Shown here piece by piece: positions 26,660 through 35,091 of a DNA stretch of 64,000 bases; positions within the stretch are counted from its first letter, which is position 1; the number at the start of each line of letters is the position of its first letter. The translations under genes were made by a program, and so were the position numbers. The notes beneath the pieces are model-generated. The model worked only from the letters and a program-made list of their open reading frames with translations, did not search any database and was not told the DNA's origin. This DNA comes from JAEUIX01 sp046156035 (GTDB lineage: Bacteria > Planctomycetota > Phycisphaerae > Phycisphaerales > UBA1924), in the NCBI GenBank assembly GCA_046156035.1, contig JBJXEW010000016.1, positions 1 to 64,000 of the forward strand, read 5' to 3'.

Positions 26660-28579
26660 TCAGCGCCCCGCGGCCACCGCATCACGCCGTCCCAGTTCTC
26701 GCACCTTCCGAAAGGTGCTGCGGAAGTACTCGGTGTACGCGATGCGCGCTCGCGTGCCCTTCACCGGGTCGCGCCAGCGGTTCGTGTCGTCGGAGATGGC
26801 CTTGTAGGTTTCGGCCGTGAACGGCACGCGTGTAGTCGTGCCGTCTTTGGCCACCATCTCGTGCTCCGGGAAGGAATAGAACAGCCGCGTCATCTCCGCC
26901 AGGCGGTCGGGCGGGAAGGCCGAGTCCGTACGGGCCTTGTTGAGCGCATCCCACGCGCCGCGCAGTTCTTCCCCCGCATCCACACCGAAGGCCCCCATCA
27001 TCACGATCAGGCCCGTCCGCCAGCCGCGCACGGGCGTGTCGGAGGCGAGGTCAAACGGGTTGGTCTTGTCGGCGAAGTGGTCGAGATATCGCTCGTACAT
27101 GACGCGGCGGACGGGCATGCGGCGCAGCCGCGAGGTGAGCGGCCCCATGCGGTCCTCACCGGCCGCCGACTCCGCGCCCCCCGCGCCGGGCCGGCGCGGA
27201 TTGCCGCTGCTTGCCGGGTCACTCCGCGCGGCAAACTGCCAAAGGGCTTGGCCCTCTTCGCTCAGGCAGAACTCGACAAAGTGCCGGGCGATTTCCGGGT
27301 TGCGCCCGCCGCGCAGGATGGAGACGGGGTCGGCATCGATGTAGACCGATCCGGGCGGGTCGATGTAGCCAACGCGAGATTCCTCCGCGCTCTGGCCGGT
27401 GCGCTGGATCGATTGGGCCTGACCACGCCCATAGAAGTCGATGGCGACGCCCGCGATGGCCTCGCCCTGGCTCACATCGATGGGCGGCTGCGTGGAGGCG
27501 GATGCAAAGTAGCGGGCGTTGGCCGACATCTCACGCAGGATGCGCCAGCCCTTCTCCCAGCCCTCCTTGTTGAGCACCGAGTCGTAGTTGGTGGCCACGG
27601 AGCCCGACTGGCGTGCATCGGCGAGGGCGAGCAGGCCGCGGTAGCGCGGGTCGCAGAGTTTCTCGAAGGCGTCGGGGATCGGCAGGCCGTGCTCCCGCAG
27701 CAGATCGCGGTTGTAGACGATGCCGAAGCCCGACAGGGCCGTGCCCAGCCAGAACTGCTGAGGGTCGTAGAGTTTTTCGGAGCCGATCTTGTTGGTGCCG
27801 AACCAGTCGTCCAGTTGGGCCTTGCTGAAACCGGCGGGGGCGGACATGGAGACGCCCAGCAGGCGCTCGGTGCGGGCCAGGTCAAGGCGGACACTGGCGG
27901 GCTGGCCCACGCGGAGAGCCGCGCGCCAGTCGATTCCACCGGTCTCGATCCCCGCGGCGGGCACTCGCACACGAAGCGTCTCGCCCGCGATTGTCGCGTC
28001 CACCATCACGGGATCCGCCGTGTCCAGCGTGGCCAGTTCGGGAGCCTTCGCGGGCAGGGAGAGCGTCGCGGGCTCGCTCCGTGGCACCGCTGAAAGCGCC
28101 ACCCACAGCGACACGTTGTTGGTGTCCTTCAGCCGGTTGTGGTCGAAGGAGCCGCCGCCGAACATGATGTCGATCGGGACCGTGTCGGGTGTGAAGAGCG
28201 GGTCGAGCGAGAAGTCGGTTCGCAGGAGTGCTTCGGGGTCGGCTTTGCGAATCTGGGAGACGATGCGGCTGGCCGCGGCACCGTACTGGGCCTGCAAGAG
28301 CCGGACAATCTCCGTGGTGCCGCCGGGCGTGCGCCAGTCGATAGCAACACTCGCCCCGTACACGCGCTGGTGCCAGCGCCCGAAAGCCGCGCCGAACTCG
28401 GAGCGGATCTGCTCCACGTGGGGCGTGACGATCATCAGCGTCTGCGCGGCGGATCCGCCCGCGCCGCCGGCCCCTCCAGGGTGCGCCCCTCCCCCCCCCT
28501 GCAGGCGCGAGCGCACCACCATCGGCGTCGCGAGGATCAGGGCGAAGAGCACGAAGATGATCCACGGCGCGGCACGCAC
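26660..28579 (-). CDS. Membrane-anchored extracellular solute-binding protein
   Basis: 639 residues. A single N-terminal hydrophobic helix (PWIIFVLFALILATPMVV) without a clear cleavage site is followed by a Gly-rich linker and a periplasmic binding-protein fold. LMIVTPHVEQIRSEFGAAF resembles the start of iron(III)/thiamine-type binding proteins, and SGFGIVYNRDLLREHGLPIP their hinge. The GTG at 28579 directly precedes the helix; the much longer frame upstream crosses a repeat and the opposite-strand SDR gene and was discarded. No permease or ATPase neighbours it, so its partner is unknown. It is longer than usual, with extra C-terminal helices. Confidence 0.7.
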   Translation of the reverse strand: MRAAPWIIFVLFALILATPMVVRSRLQGGGGAHPGGAGGAGGSAAQTLMIVTPHVEQIRSEFGAAFGRWHQRVYGASVAIDWRTPGGTTEIVRLLQAQYGAAASRIVSQIRKADPEALLRTDFSLDPLFTPDTVPIDIMFGGGSFDHNRLKDTNNVSLWVALSAVPRSEPATLSLPAKAPELATLDTADPVMVDATIAGETLRVRVPAAGIETGGIDWRAALRVGQPASVRLDLARTERLLGVSMSAPAGFSKAQLDDWFGTNKIGSEKLYDPQQFWLGTALSGFGIVYNRDLLREHGLPIPDAFEKLCDPRYRGLLALADARQSGSVATNYDSVLNKEGWEKGWRILREMSANARYFASASTQPPIDVSQGEAIAGVAIDFYGRGQAQSIQRTGQSAEESRVGYIDPPGSVYIDADPVSILRGGRNPEIARHFVEFCLSEEGQALWQFAARSDPASSGNPRRPGAGGAESAAGEDRMGPLTSRLRRMPVRRVMYERYLDHFADKTNPFDLASDTPVRGWRTGLIVMMGAFGVDAGEELRGAWDALNKARTDSAFPPDRLAEMTRLFYSFPEHEMVAKDGTTTRVPFTAETYKAISDDTNRWRDPVKGTRARIAYTEYFRSTFRKVRELGRRDAVAAGR

Positions 28580-28596
28580 GGCCAGAGTGTAACAGG

Positions 28597-28640
28597 GAAG
28601 ACGGAAGGCACGAAGGCACGGGGAAGGCACCGAGGCACAA
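28597..28640. repeat. GGCACGAAGGCAC-type repeat, intergenic copy
   Basis: It reads GGAAGGCACGAAGGCACG, then GGGAAGGCACCGAGGCAC, between the solute-binding protein and the divergent SDR gene. Confidence 0.65.
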
Positions 28641-28717
28641 AGGCGCGAAACCGCGGGGGCGCGGCACACGGGTGGGAGCGGGCCAATAGTTCCGCGCGGG
28701 TGCATGGAGCGGCAAGC

Positions 28718-29428
28718 ATGGCGGATGGTCATCCAGTGGCGGTCATCACGGGCGCGGGCAGCGGCATCGGGCGGGCAACCGCCGTCATGCTCGCGCAGGC
28801 GGGCTTTGCCCTCGTGCTCGTGGCCCGCACGCGTGAGGCCGTAAGCGAGACCGCCGCGCTCACGGGCGTGACCGAACGCGTGGAGGTGGTGGGCGGCGAT
28901 GTGGGCGATGCCTTCCAGTGCAAGCACATGATCGCGCGGGCGGTGGAGCGCTTCGGGCGGCTGGATGCCCTCATCAACAACGCCGGCCTCGCGCCCCTGC
29001 TGGCCATCGACAAGACCGATCCCGAAACCATCGACAAGGTCTTTCGCGTGAACGCGATGGGCCCGGCATGGGCGATCCACCACGCCTGGCCGATCTTCGT
29101 GAAGCAGAACAAGGGGTGCATCGTGAACGTCGGCAGCATGGCCACGTTCGACCCGTTCCCCGGTTTCTTTGCTTACGCCGCGGCGAAGGCGGCCGTGAAC
29201 CTGATGGCCGCAAGCTGCGCCAAGGAGGGCAAGCCCTTCAACATCCGCGCGTTCACGGTGGCCCCCGGCGCGGTGGAAACGCCCATGCTCCGCAAGATCA
29301 TGCCCGAGCAGAACCTGCCGACATCCAAATGCCTGGCCCCGAGTGATGTGGCGAAGGTCATCGTGCAATGCGTGCTGGGCGAGCGCGACAGCGACAACGG
29401 CAAGACCATTGCGATACCGAGCCCGTGA
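28718..29428 (+). CDS. Short-chain dehydrogenase/reductase
   Basis: A classical SDR of 236 residues. It has the TGAGSGIGRA cofactor glycine motif, LINNAGLAP, catalytic Ser in IVNVGSMATF, the YAAAK catalytic Tyr/Lys pair, and VAPGAVETPM after strand 6. The arginine at the end of strand 2 (LVARTRE) favours NADP. The ATG at 28718 precedes the first strand directly; upstream sequence in frame is not conserved. The substrate is unknown. The gene ends at a large nested inverted-repeat region. Confidence 0.88.
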   Translation: MADGHPVAVITGAGSGIGRATAVMLAQAGFALVLVARTREAVSETAALTGVTERVEVVGGDVGDAFQCKHMIARAVERFGRLDALINNAGLAPLLAIDKTDPETIDKVFRVNAMGPAWAIHHAWPIFVKQNKGCIVNVGSMATFDPFPGFFAYAAAKAAVNLMAASCAKEGKPFNIRAFTVAPGAVETPMLRKIMPEQNLPTSKCLAPSDVAKVIVQCVLGERDSDNGKTIAIPSP

Positions 29429-29726
29429 AACAAGGCACGGAAAGTACGCAGAGGGCGCGGAGAATGCAGAGGGACGCGGAGACAAAGGCAAAGGACTGAA
29501 CGCAAGCGCTCACTTGCAACAGAGAGCGCACGGATCTGCCTCTGGGATTCTCCGCCGCCTGGGCGTACTTGGATCGGTTGAAACACGGAGAACACCGAGT
29601 CACACGGAGATCGCGCCTTCCTCCGTGGCCCTCCGCGGTCTCCGTGTTTCAATCCGGCCTTTGTCCGTTCTGCCTCTGCGTTCCTCCGCCCCCTCTGCTT
29701 CCTCTGCGTACGTGCCTTTGCCGCCC
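29429..29726. repeat. Nested inverted-repeat element between convergent genes
   Basis: No gene is seen. Outer arms (about 29433-29475 and 29668-29715) pair AAGGCACG...GTACGCAGAGG with CCTCTGCGTACGTGCCTT. Inner arms (about 29575-29614 and 29622-29655) pair GTTGAAACACGGAGA with TCTCCGTGTTTCAA. The element fills the gap between the stop of the SDR and the stop of phzF, and may act as a terminator for both. Confidence 0.65.
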
Positions 29727-30695
29727 TCACACGCTGATGCGCCCCACCAGGAATGTCACCGCGTGCCCGCCGATGCGCACGCGCTGGCCCGCATCCTCGC
29801 ACCACAACTCCCCGCCGCGCTTGGAGACTTGGTGGCCCCTGAGCACATCCTTCTTCAACCGGCGTGCCCAATAGGGCGTGAGCGTGCTGTGGGCCGAGCC
29901 CGTCACCGGGTCTTCATCCACACCCGCCTGCGGCGCAAAGAAGCGACTCACAAAGTCGTGCCCCGATCCGGGGGCCGTGACGATCACACCCACACCTCCC
30001 AGCGCGGCCACCTTCTCCATGTCCGGCTTCAGGCCGTACACATCGCGCCGGTTCTCAAACACCGCCATGATCCGCCCGTGAGACTTGTACGCCTCCGCGG
30101 GCTCCTGCCCCAGCGCGAAGCAGAGTTCATCGCTCACGGCGCAGGGTGTGCCCGCCCGCCGCGGAAAGTCCAGCACCAGCAAGTCGCCCGCCCGCTCCAC
30201 CGGCAACGGGCCGCTGGCGGAGTCGAAGACGATGCGGTCGCCCTTCACGCCCTCGTGGCTCCACAGAACGTGTGCCGCGGCGAGCGTGGCGTGCCCGCAC
30301 AGGTCCATCTCCACGGCGGGCGTGAACCAGCGCAGGCCGAAGCGCGGGTCGTTGCCCTTCTTGCCCTTGGGCAGCAGGAAGGCTGTCTCGGAGACGTTGT
30401 TCTCCGAGGCGATCTGCTGCATGAGTTCGGTGGCGAGCCACTTCTTCTCGAGCATCACCACCGCCGCGGGGTTGCCGTGGAATCGGCGTGAGGTGAAGGC
30501 ATCAACCTGGTAGATGGGGAGCGTTACGGGCTTCGCGGCGGAGCCTGCCCCTGCGTTGGCCGCGGGTGAGCCGTTGGACCTGCTGGTGGTACGGGCAGCG
30601 GCACGGGGGGCGGCCGTGCGCTTTCTGCCCTTCGGCGAGCCGCGGGCTTTGGTGGGGGTGCGGGCCGCGGTTCGACGCTTCACTCTCTTGGCCAT
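29727..30695 (-). CDS. PhzF-family isomerase with a basic N-terminal extension
   Basis: 322 residues. The PhzF fold is clear: YQVDAFTSRRFHGNPAAVV, catalytic Glu in NNVSETAFLLPKG, DLCGHATLAAAHVL, and DPVTGSAHSTLTPYW near the C-terminus. Members are epimerases or isomerases of mostly unknown substrate. The first about 50 residues (MAKRVKRRTAARTPTKARG and onward) are Lys/Arg/Ala/Thr-rich, like a histone H1 or AT-hook tail, and are not part of the family. The neighbouring divergent HhH protein carries a similar basic tail. The ATG at 30695 is preferred over one 18 bases upstream. Confidence 0.85.
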   Translation of the reverse strand: MAKRVKRRTAARTPTKARGSPKGRKRTAAPRAAARTTSRSNGSPAANAGAGSAAKPVTLPIYQVDAFTSRRFHGNPAAVVMLEKKWLATELMQQIASENNVSETAFLLPKGKKGNDPRFGLRWFTPAVEMDLCGHATLAAAHVLWSHEGVKGDRIVFDSASGPLPVERAGDLLVLDFPRRAGTPCAVSDELCFALGQEPAEAYKSHGRIMAVFENRRDVYGLKPDMEKVAALGGVGVIVTAPGSGHDFVSRFFAPQAGVDEDPVTGSAHSTLTPYWARRLKKDVLRGHQVSKRGGELWCEDAGQRVRIGGHAVTFLVGRISV

Positions 30696-30751
30696 AGGGC
30701 TATCAGGATACACGCAAACCCAGGAGGGCAGGCGGCGGTACGCTGGGGGCT

Positions 30752-31213
30752 ATGGCAGCCACGCGAAAGACCGCGAAGAAGGGCACGCCCGTGCCATCGA
30801 AGGCCGTGCCATCCCGGTTCGTGCCATCGAAGTCCGCCCGCCGCGGGCGGACGTCGATGTCTACACCCGCCAAGCCAAAGCATCGAAGTCGGCCGCAGGG
30901 CCGCCCGACTTCGATGGCACGGGCCAAGGCCACACGCGCGGCAGACGCGACGCTCCTCACGCACATCCCCAACGTCGGCCCGTCCATCGCGGCCGACCTC
31001 GCAGCGATCGGCATCCGCACGCCCGCCCAACTGGTGGGCAAAGACCCGACGACGCTCTACCACCAGAGCAACAAAGCCCGCGGCATGGTGCAAGACCCCT
31101 GCCTGCTCGACTGCTTCATCAGCGCGGTGCGGTTCATGGAGGGCGGACCGCCCACGCCGTGGTGGAAGTTCACGGAGGAGCGGAAGAGGATGATGGGGCG
31201 CACGTACGGCTAA
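30752..31213 (+). CDS. Helix-hairpin-helix protein (Cdd1/'pathogenicity locus' family)
   Basis: 153 residues. The C-terminal part is an HhH DNA-binding module: LTHIPNVGPSIAADLAAIGI, then LVGKDPTTLYHQSNKARG and a conserved CLLDCFISAVRFMEGG, characteristic of the Cdd1-like family (PF11731). The first about 60 residues are Lys/Ser/Pro/Arg-rich and built from a repeated VPSK/VPSR unit encoded by tandem GTGCCATCGAAG-like DNA. The tail could add non-specific DNA binding. It is divergent from phzF across 56 bases. Confidence 0.8.
   Translation: MAATRKTAKKGTPVPSKAVPSRFVPSKSARRGRTSMSTPAKPKHRSRPQGRPTSMARAKATRAADATLLTHIPNVGPSIAADLAAIGIRTPAQLVGKDPTTLYHQSNKARGMVQDPCLLDCFISAVRFMEGGPPTPWWKFTEERKRMMGRTYG
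30796..30924. repeat. GTGCCATCGAAG repeats and palindromes within the HhH gene
   Basis: Three GTGCCATC(G/C) units in tandem are followed by CCGCCCGC-CGCGGGCGG and by CATCGAAGTCGG...CCGACTTCGATGG, an inverted repeat of about 12 bp. The palindromes are read as protein in the basic N-terminal tail. Confidence 0.55.
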
Positions 31214-31237
31214 TGCAAGCACCCGGCCCGACCCGCA

Positions 31238-31765
31238 CTAGAACAGCTCAGGCCGGTCGCGCAAGTACGCCATCATTCGGGCAAATGCCGGTTCCATGAG
31301 TGTGCAAACAGCATCGCTCTGGTCCGCGAGCCATTGGCCGAGGTGGCTTGCCATGAAGCCTTCGTACGGCAAACTTCGTGGCGTTCGCTCGCCATCCGCC
31401 TGCCACTCGCGCACGCGGACCACGATGCGATCAAGCGACTCGACGAGGCTCGCGCTCCCCAACACTCGGTGGCAATCGGCGGCAAGAGCAAACATCTCAA
31501 CTCCATCATCATTCCAGATAGCGCAAGCCAATCCGTCGCCTTCGACGTGCGCACGAACGCAGCCTTCGACGAGGACAGCCCTGAACCCAAAGGGCAGCTT
31601 CGCTACGTCCGCAGGCCGAAAAGCGGCACCACCGGCCAGATGCACGCCTTCATCCCAGATGGCGCCGGAAAGTTCGCCGTTGCTCCACTCGTGTCGCTGA
31701 TCGGCGGGAATCTGGGAGTAGAGTATCGGGCCGGTGCACATGTTCACCCCGAGCGAGTTCTCCAT
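31238..31765 (-). CDS. Hypothetical protein (175 aa)
   Basis: A soluble protein starting MENSLGVNMCTGPILYSQIP, with later WNDDGVEMFALAADCHRVLG and a helical C-terminus ending in RDRPELF. I do not recognise a family; amphipathic strand-helix alternation suggests a small alpha/beta domain. The ATG at 31765 was chosen because upstream sequence in the same frame is repeat-like and rich in His/Arg. It is convergent with the HhH gene (25-bp gap). Confidence 0.55.
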   Translation of the reverse strand: MENSLGVNMCTGPILYSQIPADQRHEWSNGELSGAIWDEGVHLAGGAAFRPADVAKLPFGFRAVLVEGCVRAHVEGDGLACAIWNDDGVEMFALAADCHRVLGSASLVESLDRIVVRVREWQADGERTPRSLPYEGFMASHLGQWLADQSDAVCTLMEPAFARMMAYLRDRPELF

Positions 31766-32101
31766 CGGCCTCCCTGGAGAGGTTTGCCGTAGCAAACTCC
31801 GCCTGGGGGCCGCGGGATGCAGAGGCGAATGATATTCCGGCCGTTGGCATAGATTGCGTGCCACCACGTCCGTGGCGGCGTGGAGGCCGGTGGCACTGAG
31901 GTGCAACCCGGTGCCGCACGGTCGCGTTGGCTTCCCGTGCCACCGCAAGTCGGGGCCGTTTCGGGCCCGACTTCGGTGCCCTTCGCCTTCCGCCCGGCTG
32001 AGGGCGGACCATTTCGGCGAGCCTCGCACCGGCCGTGATCACAGCCCACCCCCATGACCCCACCACATCCCCTTCGTCTACCATCATCACGAGTTCCCGC
32101 G
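31766..32101. other. Hairpin-rich intergenic region
   Basis: No convincing gene is seen. It holds inverted repeats, including GGTGGCAC (31888) with GTGCCACC (31938), and AAGTCGGGGCCG-TTT-CGGGCCCGACTT near 31948. The second resembles the CGAAGTCGG palindrome inside the HhH gene. It separates two divergent transcription units and probably contains the promoter of the pair at 32102. Confidence 0.45.
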
Positions 32102-32350
32102 ATGATGCCATCCTCCCACGATCTTTTGCCTACCACCCCCACGCCCACCCCCACGCCCGCGCTCTCCCCCGAAGAACTCGCCGCCTGGCGCGCCACGCCG
32201 GAATACCTCAGCGCCAGAGAGTTCGGCATTGACATGGAAGTGCTCGAATTCCTCCAGACTTTGTCGGCCGCGGAGCGCATAGAACGCAATGACCGTTTCG
32301 CCGCGCTGGTCAGTGCGGCCCGCGCCTCTCAAGTCCGTTCACGATCATGA
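32102..32350 (+). CDS. Small hypothetical protein upstream of a nucleotidyltransferase
   Basis: 82 residues. A Thr-Pro repeat (TTPTPTPTPALSPEE) is followed by a helical section, EFGIDMEVLEFLQTLSAAERIERNDRF. It overlaps the next gene by 4 bases (ATGA), so the two are translationally coupled. The size, the helical end and the coupling to a nucleotidyltransferase-like gene recall toxin-antitoxin pairs, but no known antitoxin family is recognised. Start codons at 32102 and 32105 are both possible. Confidence 0.6.
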   Translation: MMPSSHDLLPTTPTPTPTPALSPEELAAWRATPEYLSAREFGIDMEVLEFLQTLSAAERIERNDRFAALVSAARASQVRSRS

Positions 32351-32844
32351 CGACCACGCTTGACCTGTTGCAGCGGCTCCACGACTCGGGCTTTCACATG
32401 GTCATCGTGGGGGGTGTCGCGGGTGCTGCGCACGGCTCATCCTTCACCACCACCGATCTGGATGTGAGCGCTCCCCTCGACCCTGACAACATCGCACGCC
32501 TGCTCGCGGCACTGGCGGGCCTCAACCCGCGCTGGCGCATGCATCCGGCCCTGCCTCCTCTTCCCGCGGACCCCGCCGGTTATGCCGGCTTCAAGAACCT
32601 CTACATCCGAACCACGCTGGGCGATCTTGACGTGCTCGGCGAGATTGCAGGCATCGGCGCCGCCGCGGCCGTCGAGGCAAACTCCGAATGGCGCGACTTC
32701 GCTGGCATCCGTTGCCGCGTCATCACGCTGGATGCGCTCATCCGTGCCAAACGCGCCCTGGGTCGTCCCAAGGACCTTGCCGTCGCCACGGAACTGGAAG
32801 CCATCCGCGGCCGACACCGAACCTCTCGCGGCGAAGGTTCCTGA
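32347..32844 (+). CDS. Nucleotidyltransferase-like protein
   Basis: 165 residues. The N-terminal MVIVGGVAGAAHGSSFTTTDLDVS carries the GG...GS...DxD pattern of the pol-beta nucleotidyltransferase superfamily (AbiEii/DUF6036-like). A later LGDLDVLGEIAG gives a third acidic position, and VITLDALIRAKRALGRPKD matches the C-terminal helix common in these proteins. Some relatives are toxins or antitoxin-like partners of HEPN proteins. Coupled to the 82-residue gene upstream. No HEPN protein is seen. Confidence 0.7.
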   Translation: MTTTLDLLQRLHDSGFHMVIVGGVAGAAHGSSFTTTDLDVSAPLDPDNIARLLAALAGLNPRWRMHPALPPLPADPAGYAGFKNLYIRTTLGDLDVLGEIAGIGAAAAVEANSEWRDFAGIRCRVITLDALIRAKRALGRPKDLAVATELEAIRGRHRTSRGEGS

Positions 32845-33041
32845 GCCTGCGGTGGAGCACTCCGTTGAGGCTGTGCCATGTTCCCCTTGGCAATCTTGAT
32901 CACGTCAGTGCCAGCCTGCCCCCCCCACCGGTCATCCTGCCTCCGTCCCGCCACCGACCGCGGCGGGCAGGCAGTGGCTACAACCCGCGGCCCCTTCGCG
33001 GCCGAAAACACGGAGCGTCTCGTCGGGACCGCGTCTGGCTG

Positions 33042-33068
33042 TGAAAGAGCCCCGGCTCGCGCCGGGGC
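33042..33068 (-). terminator. Possible terminator downstream of aspS
   Basis: A perfect 8-bp stem (GCCCCGGC, loop TCGC, GCCGGGGC) is followed on the minus strand by TCTTTC. The T-tract is weak. It lies about 75 bases beyond the aspS stop. Confidence 0.4.
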
Positions 33069-33107
33069 CTCATTGGCCGTTGCGTGACCAGCCGCGCCCG
33101 GTGCCAT

Positions 33108-33138
33108 CACCAGTGCCCAGTGCCCGATGCCCAGTGCC
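33108..33138. repeat. GGCACTGGGCA-type repeat, locus B (single arm)
   Basis: The reverse complement is identical over 31 bases to the left arm of locus A (18497-18527). It lies against the 3' end of aspS, whose stop begins 5 bases further on. Confidence 0.75.
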
Positions 33139-33142
33139 TTCT

Positions 33143-35035
33143 TCAGGCCGTCCCCTGCCCCTTGTCCCCTGCCACCTTCTCCGGTTCCCACGTGCTCTTC
33201 ACGTGCAGGTCCTTGAGTTGGGCATCGGTCGCCGCGCTGGGGGCGCGGGTCATGAGGTCGGCCCCGATCTGGGTTTTGGGGAAGGCGATCACATCGCGGA
33301 TGTTGTCGGTGCCGCAGATGTGCATGATGAGGCGGTCAAAGCCGAAGGCGATGCCCGCGTGCGGGGGCGCGCCGAACGAGAGGGCCTCCAGTAGAAAGGA
33401 GAACTTCTCTTTCGCGCTCTCGGGCGAGAGGCCCAAGAGTTGGAAGACCTTGGACTGCACCGCGCGGTCGTGGATGCGCACGCTGCCGCCGGCGATCTCG
33501 CTGCCGTTGACGACGATGTCGTAGCCGGCGGAGAGGATGCTCTCGATCGCGTCGTCGTCGTTCACATCGGCGTTCACGAAGAGGTCGCGCTGGTCATCTC
33601 GCGGGGCCGTGAAGGGGTGGTGCATGGCGACCCACTTGCCCGTCTCCTTGTTCTTCTCGAACATGGGGAAGTCGATGACCCAGAGGAAGTTCCAGGGGCC
33701 CGTGCCTCCCGCCCCCGCCTTTGGCACGAGGCCCATGTCGCGGGCCACCTTCTGGCGCAGTTCGCCGATGGCCTTCGTCGCAATCGAGTACGCATCGGCC
33801 ACGAACAGCACCGTGTCGCCAACCTGCGCCCCCACCGCCGCGAGAAACTCCGCCTTCAGCGGCTCCAGGAACTTGGCGATGCCGGTGTCCAGTTTCGGCT
33901 GCCCATCCTCACCCTTGATGCACTTGACCACGGCCACGCCGCCCGCCCCGAAGGGCTTGGCGAGGTCGGAGTATCCATCCGTGATCTTGCGTGTGAGTTT
34001 GTCCGCGCCGCCGGGCACGCGCAGGGCTTTCACTACGCCGCGCTTGGAGTTGAAGCGTGGACGGTCCTTGCCCTTCTCCAGGGCTTCCTTGAAAACCTTG
34101 AAGTCGGTCTTTGCGGCAAGTTCACTCAGGTCGGTGATGAACAGGTCGTAGCGCGTGTCGGGCCGGTCGATGCCGTACTTCTCCATCGCGTCGCGGTACG
34201 TCATCCGCTGGATCGGCGGCACGTCGTAGTCGAGCATCGTCTTCCAGAAGTGGCGGACGAAGCCCTCCATCGTCTCCATCACGTGGTCGCGCCGGACGAA
34301 ACTCATCTCCAGGTCGATCTGCGTGAACTCGGGCTGGCGGTCGGCCCGCGGGTCTTCATCGCGGAAGCAGCGGCAGATCTGCATGTAGCGATCCGCCCCC
34401 GCCACCATGAGAATCTGCTTGAACAACTGCGGGCTCTGGGGAAGAGCGTAAAAACTGCCCGGCACGTTGCGGCAGGGCACCAGAAACTCGCGGGCGCCCT
34501 CGGGCGTGCTCTTGTAGAGCACGGGCGTCTCCACCTCCAGGAAGCCGCTCTTGCCGACAAAGTACTCGCGCGTGGCCTGCAGGCCCTTGCTGCGCGTGGC
34601 CAGGATCGCCTGCATCGTCGGCCGGCGAAGGTCAATGTACCGGTGCTTCAGCCGCAACTCCTCATTCGGCAGCGCGGCCAGATCGTCCGGCAAAAACGGC
34701 GGGTTCTCCGTCTTGTTGAACACCTCCAGGCGCGTCACCACCAGTTCCACCTTGCCGGTGGCGTGCTTGGGGTTCTCGCCGCCGATGCGGACGCGCACCT
34801 TGCCCTCCACACCGATCACATCCTCGTTGCGGAGTTTGTCGGCCGCGTCGCAGAGCGCGGCGGGGCAGCCGTCGTCCTTGTCGAACACCAGTTGGGTGAT
34901 GCCCCAGCGATCGCGCAGATCGATGAAGATCAGGCCGCCGTGGTCGCGGTAGGAGTTGACCCAGCCGTTGAGAGCGACGGTCTGGGCGACGTGCGAGGAG
35001 CGGATTTCACCGCAGGTGTGGGTTCGCCTGAGCAT
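33143..35035 (-). CDS. aspS: Aspartyl-tRNA synthetase
   Basis: Charges tRNA-Asp with aspartate. 630 residues with the bacterial layout: N-terminal OB fold (VALNGWVNSYRDHGGLIFIDLRD), class II core with motif 2 in CRCFRDEDPRADRQPEF and motif 3 in GIAFGFDRLIM, plus the inserted GAD domain characteristic of bacterial AspRS. The start MLRRTHTCGEIR at 35035 is the typical AspRS opening; a longer upstream reading overlaps the divergent DinB-like gene. Whether it is discriminating cannot be settled by eye. Confidence 0.96.
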   Translation of the reverse strand: MLRRTHTCGEIRSSHVAQTVALNGWVNSYRDHGGLIFIDLRDRWGITQLVFDKDDGCPAALCDAADKLRNEDVIGVEGKVRVRIGGENPKHATGKVELVVTRLEVFNKTENPPFLPDDLAALPNEELRLKHRYIDLRRPTMQAILATRSKGLQATREYFVGKSGFLEVETPVLYKSTPEGAREFLVPCRNVPGSFYALPQSPQLFKQILMVAGADRYMQICRCFRDEDPRADRQPEFTQIDLEMSFVRRDHVMETMEGFVRHFWKTMLDYDVPPIQRMTYRDAMEKYGIDRPDTRYDLFITDLSELAAKTDFKVFKEALEKGKDRPRFNSKRGVVKALRVPGGADKLTRKITDGYSDLAKPFGAGGVAVVKCIKGEDGQPKLDTGIAKFLEPLKAEFLAAVGAQVGDTVLFVADAYSIATKAIGELRQKVARDMGLVPKAGAGGTGPWNFLWVIDFPMFEKNKETGKWVAMHHPFTAPRDDQRDLFVNADVNDDDAIESILSAGYDIVVNGSEIAGGSVRIHDRAVQSKVFQLLGLSPESAKEKFSFLLEALSFGAPPHAGIAFGFDRLIMHICGTDNIRDVIAFPKTQIGADLMTRAPSAATDAQLKDLHVKSTWEPEKVAGDKGQGTA

Positions 35036-35091
35036 AGGGGCGGAGTGTAGGTGGCCGTGAGGAGCGGGCCGCTCCGCGATATCCTGCCCGC

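Noticed and set aside
28580..29491. Upstream extension of the solute-binding protein frame
   Set aside because: It passes through the intergenic repeat and antisense to a clear SDR gene. The membrane anchor starts right after GTG 28579.
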